Of a stretch of DNA of 64,000 nucleotides, positions 25,901 through 35,500 are shown piece after piece. Location: assembly GCA_021229015.1 (NCBI GenBank), contig CM037778.1, positions 19,165,214 to 19,229,213 on the forward strand. Direction: 5' to 3'. Numbering within the stretch: position 1 is the first letter of the stretch; every line of letters starts with the position of its first letter. Below the pieces are notes generated by a model. It saw only the letters and a program-made list of their open reading frames with translations. It did no database searches and was not told where the DNA came from. A program made the position numbers and the translations under genes. Origin of the DNA: Solen grandis. Its lineage: Eukaryota > Mollusca > Bivalvia > Adapedonta > Solenidae.

Positions 25901-28900
25901 TTTATTTCTTAGGGGAAAAAAATTAAAATTCAAAGAAATATTACACATATAAAAATATATGACCTGTTTGATAATAAATCCAGAGAAATGGATTTCTAAA
26001 GGGTTTTTAATTTCAATCTCCCAGCTTTAAATATGGAATTATGGTGACATTAGAATTAATAAAAGAAAGTCATATATCAATCAAACTTAGGAAGGATCCA
26101 ATTTTCAGTACAGTTTAGTCAACTTAAGATTGTTAAATCCCATTTTATTTAGCGGCTCAACATGGGGAATAATTTTGGAAAATTTATGATTAAGAAAAAT
26201 TGAAGTATATATATTGTTAAAGTACAGTAAAACAATTTAATTTCAGAAGCGTGATTTTAATAGATATTGCTGAATAAGAGGTGTATACCATAAACTTCCA
26301 CTATTACACTCTGCTCCATTATAACATGCAAGTCTAGTAATGGATCTGAGATCTTATAATACCTCCACTTCTGATCATTAAGTGTTGGCTATATAGGAAC
26401 CATGCTCGTAGGGTCCAATTCTGTCCCAACATGTTCCGCCCCGTACAAGAAGTTTGGTAATTGCTTTTGATAATGCCTTCACACTTCGAAAAACAAAAAA
26501 TGAATGGTTATTGACCTTGCTCAATTCATTATTTTTATTTTTACATTTTATCCAGGGTGCAGTTGAGGATAAAGCCACTGCAGCTGTTGAGAGGATAGTG
26601 ACAGACCTCATCAAGCAGTCACTGCCTGTAGGGAGACAACTCTTGCCTATCAAAGAGGCTGAAAAGATGGACGGAGTTGTCTACCTTCATGATGTGGTAA
26701 TTATGTATCTTTTGATTTAAAATCATTGACATTAAATATGTTTTCTTATTTTTTTCTCACTAAGATTTATATTCAGAGAAGAATAAGTTAAAAGTATATT
26801 TGAAAACTTATTTATAGAAGGGAAAAAACTTTTCAAGGCTTTTGAGGTATTAAATGTATTTTTGCACCATGATATATTTAAAAAGAATGATCATTTTAAA
26901 GCTTGACATTCTAAAAATAAGGAGAGCTGTCCTATTCACCCAAGCCTGGGCATCATACTATCATACTTATATCTCAGCAATCAATCACAGGAATGACTTG
27001 AAACTATATTATTGTGTTCAGGGGATGCATCAGATCCCCCAGTATTGGAAACCCATGAGCTCTCATTCCCTAACTTCATGCATCGCCCGTGGGATTATTA
27101 GTTAGTATTTCCTCGTTATCGATTATTTGAAAAATTAGTGCCAATATTCACATCCTCACCAGGTAGTGGGGATTTTTGGACCATTAGAAACTCTCGTACT
27201 TACAGCACTTAGACAAACCTTTACCTACTTACAGATTTTAGATTTCCAACTGAAGAGTTTATCTTATGCTAACAGATAACAAAAGAATTTTGACTTTTTT
27301 GTATATTCAGTCCTGTAGTGCATTAATTCATGTGAATGTATGCCATAAAAAGAAAAAAAAGGGAGACAACCTGTAAATACTTGAATGCAACACATATTTT
27401 ACAAGTAAAAAAAAAAAAAAAATTCTTGAAGACTTATATCACTCTCAATATTGAAGATGCATTATATCTCGCTGATAGAACCCAGTATATCATCAGTTAG
27501 CATAAAAGTAATGTATAATTTTTCAAAGTATGTTGCTATATCAGGTCAACCCTAATAATAAATCTACATAAGTTGTTGTGTTGGTAGGTGTACCCTAGTG
27601 AAGTATATGTCGTGTCTCTGGCCGGTGTCGACAGTGGCACGTGCACATCAGCGGAGTTCTGTGGAGGCACGTGAGTACTGTTTCTAATTATATTCAGCAT
27701 ATAGTCCTTATTGTGCATATTTTTCATGATTTTTTTTTTCAACGATTTTGGAAATATAAGATTTATAGGGAAATTTCCTCTGTAAAAACCAGCAATATTT
27801 GGAACCATTCCAAGGAGGAAAATGGCACTGAAATAGGTCCAAGGGGAGAGGAAAATATTATCAGGCAATTGTAATGAGCTATGAGCATTATTCATGAGGT
27901 TAAATGGTTTCTTAATAAGTTTTCTACTTATTTTTACATTATAGGACATTTTTAGTGCATGTTGTTAGACCCTTGCCTCACCCATGTTGTTAGACCCTTG
28001 CTTCACCCATGTTGTTAGACCCTTGCTTCACCCATGTTGTTAGACCCTTGCTTCACCCATGTTGTTAGACCCTTGCTTCACCCATGTTAGACCCTTGCTT
28101 CACCCATGTTGTTAGACCCTTGCTTCACCCATGTTGCTTGACCCTTGCTTCACCCATGTTAGACCCTTGCTTCATCCATGTTGTTAGACCCTTGCTTCAC
28201 CCATGTTGTTAGACCCTTGCTTCACCCATGTTGCTAGACCCTTGCTTCACCCATGTTGTTAGACCCTTGCTTCACCCATGTTAGACCCTTGCTTCACCCA
28301 TGTTGTTAGACCCTTGCTTCACCCATGTTGTTAGACCCTTGCTTCACCCATGTTGTTAGACCCTTGCTTCACCCATGTTGTTAGACCCTTGCTTCACCCA
28401 TGTTGCTAGACCCTTGCTTCACCCATGTTAGACCCTTGCTTCACCCATGTTGTTAGACCCTTGCTTCACCATTTGGCTATATAGGAATTACACTTGTCAC
28501 GTCAGGTCATGTTCTTATCTGTTCCGTCCCATCCTTCACTCATATTATATCAAGACACTTGGATACAGGGTTGTTAGTCACCTATAGTGATAGTTCTAGG
28601 TAAGACTTATCCCTTCTGTCTGCTTATGGACAAAGTTTGATTGGAGCTATATAACAATCAACCATGTCTGTACATAAGTCTCCACATTGATCTCATAAGC
28701 GCAACTCCTTCTGACTTGACTTGACTTTGACTATTTGAGTTTACTGTCGCTTCGACAGTATTTCAGTCATATAGCAACCTCCAGCTAATTACAGGTGGAG
28801 GAAGACCCCGAATGCATGGAGACATCCGGGTAGAATCACTGACCTACTGCAAGCCAGCTGGAAGGCTTCCTCACATGAAAATCCGATTGACCCTGCCGGG

Positions 28901-31900
28901 TTTCGAACCCACGCGTTGAGGGGCTGAGTGAGTGTTAAAGTCAGCGACTTTACCCTCTCGGCCATGGAGGGCCCCCTGCAACTCCTAATAAAATCAGATA
29001 GCTTTTGTCCTAATAATTTATTTTTTTTTGGGTGGAGGGGGATTTTTTGTTCAAATGCTTGTATGTTTTACCTGTTGCAGACATGTACACAATACAGCAG
29101 ACCTTGGTCACTTCTGTATTCCGAGTGTTACCGGGGTAACCAGTGGTACTAAAACCATCACCTGTCTGACAGGGGAGCCAGCCTCTAGGGTAAGTAGCTT
29201 TTATTATAAAAGTAACTTTTTGATGAGTGAATTATTTAGTTGTTATCTCCCTTTACTGGTATCTTTAGCAAAGATAATCTAAGGTCACCATGACTTGACT
29301 ATTGACTTGACTATTTGAGTTTACTGTCGCTTCGACAGTATTTCAGTCATATAGCAACCTCCAGCTTATTACAGGTGGAGGAAGACCCCGAATGCACGGA
29401 GGCATCCGGGTAGAACCACTGACCTACCGCAAGCCAGTTGTTCCTCACATGAAAATCCGAATTACCCTGCCTGGTTTCGAACCCACACAGTAAGGAGCTG
29501 AGTGAGTCCTAAAGTCAGCGACTTTACCCTCTCGGCACAGGTCACTATGGAGAAAATTGTATTTGTCATAGACGGAATAAGTCCAGTAATTCTGATTTAC
29601 ATATTCTATGTAAAAAATGAGTAAAAAGTCTTCATCATCATTTGAAGCTGAAACAGCAAATATTTCTATTTATTGCAGTCTTGTCTTTCAACTGTTTTTG
29701 GATACTATGTATATGGAACTTTCTTGCATTTACTGATGAACTCAATTCAAAATAATTAGTATCATACAAAAGATACTTATGAATTATTTATCAAGCATTT
29801 CATTGGATCTGTTGCAAATTTGACCATTGAAACGAGTTTTTACATATAGTTAGTCATATTTGAAAATCAGCTATTGCTATTATATCTTCAATGAAGAGTA
29901 ATTCTATGCATTGTTTCACTGGTCAGCAAGTATAAATGAAAACAAAGTTTTGCCAGTTGAAAATCCTACTGTTTATATGGTAGTGAGAATTGAATATATA
30001 CCGTGGGTTCCAATGATGAACAGAGGCAGGAAATGAAATCTATGGAAACAAAGGACTAGTGGTAATGTACCTCAACTCTGTATCTAAAGATTGTGTGTCT
30101 GTACCCATTTAGGGGTTAAAACAGTCAGGGCCTTCCCAGCCATAACGTACTGGGCCCAACCCAGTTTATACAAAACTCTAGAGAAAGAATTAGATTGATG
30201 TACCCACCTGTTGCTTCTCATATTTATATAGTTTGCCTGGTTTGTGATAAATGACACCAGATTTACCCTTTACTTCATATAGACCTATTTTGACACATTG
30301 ACAAACAGAGCAGACCCAGATCAGGTAGCTCCTATAGGAGCTGTCTGATCAGGGTCCAATAGGAGCTGTCTGATGAGGGTCCTGTAGGAGCTGTCTGGTC
30401 AGGGTCTCTGCTATTTGCTCATACAATATTGTAGCTCAGTTTATGTACAGTCTGTGTTGCAAAGAAAAATCAATTATTTCATATATCTTTTGAAGTTCAG
30501 TAAATTAATATTCATCAAATCATAAATTTGTTCATGAATATTCATGAGGTATGGGGTTAAACGTTCAGATATCATGATAGTTTCCAAACAATTGTTGACC
30601 CTCTGTTGTAGGCCAATCAACTAGCTGAAGAAATTAAAGAAGCATTTTCTGACCTTGAACAACATATGAAGAAAGCCTCTCCTAACCTGGAAAAGGTCAC
30701 AGAGCTACAGAAATATATTAACAGAGTAAGTAAAAGAAACTTACGTAGATATACCTACAGCTGGAGCGGGACATGCTTATGATAAGCCCAACTGTTTCAG
30801 TATGTCATTATAATTTCAGAGATTTGTGAAATCTATAAGGATGGCAATAAATATTCAAATATGTGTCATTATAGAATGCATATTCAGTTTTGGAATATTG
30901 CGGAGGATGTGATTCTTATTTTTTTTTGAATATTTGAATATTCACTTGCAACAGTTACCGAATATCTGAATACCAAAATAGGTATTCGTTGCCATCCTTA
31001 TAAATCTAGGATACATCCGGAGACAGTGGATGTTTAGATAGAATAATTAGTTAAAACACTGGCTTTTCTTCAATATAGACCTGGCACCATTTTCTAGAAA
31101 ATACTCAATTATGATCTCATGTTCAAATTTGAGTATTTTGCTCAAGTCCCTGTTGAAATCAATGGGCATAGTTTGAGTCTTAGTATGGAAATGATACTTA
31201 AGTACCATTTTTGTGTCGCCTGCATAGCATGGCAGACACATAGGGATCACTTTGTCCGTCGTCGTCGTCGGCGTCGTCGTCGGCGTCACACTTTCTTGTC
31301 CGGAGCATAACTCGAAAAGTATTTGAGGTATCACCTTGAAACTTAAAACATGGATAGATCACATTGAGGTGGAGTGCAGTGCACAAGAATGATAACTCTG
31401 ACTTTCGTATTTTCTGAGTTATTACCCTTTGTTGATTCTGAGATTTTATTTTTGTCCGGACCATAACTCAAAAAGTATTTGAGGTATCACCTTGAAACTT
31501 AAAACATGGATAGATCACATTGAGGTGGAGTGCAGTGCACAAGAATGATAACTCTGACTTTAATATTTTCTGAGTTATTGCCCTTTGTTGATTTTCAGTC
31601 TTAATTTTTTTCCAGGGCATAACTCAAAAAGTATTTGAGGTGCTGACTTAAAACTTTATAGATAGATAGATCTCATTGAAGAGGAGTGCAGTTCACATAA
31701 ATGATAACTCTCACTTTCTTTTCTCCTGATTTTCCTTTGTTGATTTCAGTTTTATTTTTGTCAGGAGCATAACATAAAAAGTATTTGATATATTGCTTTG
31801 AAACTTCATAGATGGAAAGATCTCATGGATTTGTAGTGCAGTGCATAAGAATGATAACTCTGTTTTATTTTCTGAGTTATTTCCCTTTGTTGATTTTCAG

Positions 31901-32453
31901 ACTTAATTTTTGTCTGGGGCATAACTCGAAACGTATTTGAGGTGTTGACTTGAAACTTCATAGATCTCAATGGTCTGAGTGCAGTGCACAGAATGATAAC
32001 TCTGTTTTCTTTTTCCTTGAGTTATTGCCCTTTGTTGATATCAGACTTATTTTTGTCTGGGCATAACACGAAAGTATTTGAGGTATTACTTTGAAACCTC
32101 ACAGGTGGAAAGATCTCATGGAGTGCATTGTGCAAGAATGATAACTTGTATTTTTGGAGTTATTTCCCTTTGTTTATTTTTTTGGATTTAATTCTTGTGT
32201 GGTGCATAACTTGTAAAGTATTTGAAGTGTTGCCTTAAACATTTATAGTAGATATCTTTGGTCTGAGTGCAGTACACAAGAATGATAACTCAATAATGAT
32301 AATGATGACTACAAACTTGCAACATATATATAATTAACGTCATAAGTGCTTAATGACGTCATAATTTTTCTTACAGTTAATGTTTTGAATTCATAGTCAT
32401 TCTGACACTCCTCTGATGAAGACTGTATAGTCGAAAGTGCTCGGGAAAATTTT

Positions 32454-32504
<51 letters not shown>

Positions 32505-35500
32505 ATTTGGTGTTATTTTGTACCTCACAAAATAGATTATGCTTTATCAATAATTTGTCAAAAGATCTATTTTCTAGTCAATTCTTTCATCAAACATGCT
32601 TAATGCAGGCGACACAAGTGTTCCGAGGAACACCCACATCTAGTTTGACAGGTTTTTTGTCCTTTAAATTGATGATGTCCCGTCTGGCGTCAACTCAGGT
32701 TAGCCTTTTCTTAAAATCTGCTGTAACTTCTTTGTCCTTCATTGGATTGTTTCAATTTTTGGACAGTTGCTTAACTGGATTGACATTTACATTATGCAGT
32801 CGACCTTGTTACCTTTCGCCTTCTTTTGATAAAAATGTAGCTCTGGACAGGTTTACCTTTTGGTTAGTCTTCTATAACATCTATGTGCTTCATTGGATTG
32901 CTTCAATATTTGGGAAGTGACCTCTTCATTATGCAGTTGAACTTGACCTTTGGTCTGCTTTTGATGAAAATACCTGCCCATAATACCATAGTACTTGTTA
33001 TTTTTGAGAACAAGGGGGCTTGTCCAGACTTGGATTGGTCTGATATTGTTTGTGATGGGTTATTTGGTTACCAATTCAGATAAATGGGTTTTCTAGGGTT
33101 CTCTGGTTCCCTTTTCTATCAAGGACCATGCAAGTGCCACAATCAGAACAAATGAGATCATTTACATAACAAAGAAAATCATTTTCATTTATTTCAGTGT
33201 AAAATGAAGTTTAAACAGAAACCATAAGAAAATTATTCAAGTCAGAATCTTCATCCTTGTCACTTGCATTTTTAATATGAGGAAACCTTCCATTTTTCTT
33301 CCAGTTTGTGGTTTAACCTGGGTGTGTGTGTTCCTTTTGCACTCAGGGTCTTCCTCTACCTGTAATTGGCATGACATGAATATATTACAGAGGTAATTAA
33401 CATCAAAAAACCAGTCAACAGGCATTCATTAAGTATGCCAAAGTGTTTGAAACCATTCATTTACAGCCTGCTATTAACTTGTCTCAGGGCCATATACCCT
33501 GCTGTTCATGTTTACATTATACTGTATGGTTTATGTCACTAAGACTGTATGGTGTATGTCACTAAGACTGTATGGTGTATGTCACTAAGACTGTATGGTG
33601 TATGTCACTAAGACAGCTACATAGCTCACCGCTAGCGATTGATGTAGCATACTGAACGCATGCCGGGATTATTTAACTGGATAAAAAGGGATAGCTTTTT
33701 AATGACTTTCTAATGTATCCAACCCAGGTGATAGGTACGGAGGTTCTACCCAAGCTCGCTAAGGATGAGATGATTCGGAAGATGGAGACAATAGGGACAG
33801 ACATCAATGTAGCGCTGAACAAACAGGCCTTCCTCAACCTGCAGCAGGTGAGTGTTGCGTGTTGAGAGGTCTTAATTTTTGTGTCACCTGTAAGCAGAGG
33901 TGACATAAAGGGATCACTTTTTAGTTGTCTGTCGGTCCATCTGTCTGTCCATCACACTTTGTTACACTTTGTCTGTCACACATCATGCTTCAGCAGGTGA
34001 CAGATGACCAAGTTAATGCTCCTCAAGAGCAGATAAAATTGCAAAATGCTCTATTGACATCTCCCAAATATTGAATCTCTGCAAATCGTAACTTAATGTT
34101 GGTATTTGCTTGTAAAAGTGGTATTTAAGTTCAGAACCAAAGGCAAACCTAAGAGATCTGCTCTCTATAAACCCATAGTCTCTCCTTTCACCTTTTGTTT
34201 GTGTTTTTATATCTCTGCTTAACAGCAGTGGGGCTATGTTGAAATGTCCGATCATATTTTGCTCCATCCTGTCCAACACTCACATTACAATGTAGACCAA
34301 GTGGGATTCAGGCGTATTTATCACCTTCTGTGAAAGTTCTAGTTTGTTTTTGTTTCTCTGGCGATAAAGGAAATGTTGGAGGGACATTAGGTGACTGTGA
34401 TCAGATTTTTATTTGCATTATACACAGGACCTGAAGAAGAAAATGGCTGAAGAAGGTGGTTTTATTGTGCAGCCGTTTAAAATGAAGACTTTACTGAAGG
34501 TATGAAGTTTGATCTTTATTTTTTATACACCCCCGCTTCATGTTGTGAAGTTGGGTGTTGGTTACCTTTACAGGAGTCACTTGGGTTGTCCCTTTGTGTC
34601 ATGTCCTGTCCAGTTGTATCCAGGTTTACAAAAAAATCAAACTTAAGGAGCTTTTGAGTTCACATATTCATGGACAAAAGGTTCATTACAAATGAATGGC
34701 TCATCTCTCTCTAAAAGTATTTCAAGTGTTCTCTTTACACTTAGGAATTTAAGCTTAATGTTCAGTATTGTATGAAGTACCACCAAAGAAAGGCAGAGTT
34801 TTTTATTTACATGATAGGGGCCCACCTATATCCCTTGTATCTGCATCTGTCTCTGTGTGTAGTTGCACCTCTCTAGAGGTGCTAAGGTAGGGCAACTTTT
34901 ACAGAAAGTTCAAGAGAACCAAAATCAGAGGTGCTGGGCCTTAAAGGCGTTCTCTGTCATAAACTACACCACCATGCACAATACACCTGAGCACGAACTG
35001 AAACATTTACAGGATGCTATTTGAAATAGAGCATCAATATTGAGGGCTTACCATGATACACAGTTCATGTAGAAAAAGAAAAGATGTAAAATTTTTGTGG
35101 TCAGCCCTCATAATTTATCTTCTGGAAATGTACAACTGACTTTGAAAACAGTTTGGTTGCTTAGCCAAAGTTGGTTGGTGACAAAGATTCTTTTTACTGT
35201 ATGCTGTTTTCATTCCTATACAAAGATAATATTCACTTTTATAAAGAAAATAAATTTTCCTCCCTTTATTAAACTGGAAACAATTTGTTTATAACATTGG
35301 TTTTGTGACTAGTAAAGAAAAATGTGCAACCAAATTAAGAATCAAGCCTTGGACACTTTTTCTGATGAATTGTGAATGCTCTACCAATTAAGCTATGTGA
35401 CTCAAAATCCACCAACCATATTGTAAGTAATACAATTACTTAAAATTCTTTTGGGATATATTTTATAATTCTTGGTCCTCAGTTTCTTAAATAAAAAAAT

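Noticed and set aside
27536..27949. 137-codon minus-strand ORF
   Set aside because: It overlaps the AARS2 exon with the CGG motif in antisense and has no family features.
31119..31464. ORFs around the (GTC)n stretch at 31.2 kb
   Set aside because: RRRRRR and DDADDDD runs come from the trinucleotide tract of the GTGTCGCC element read on either strand.
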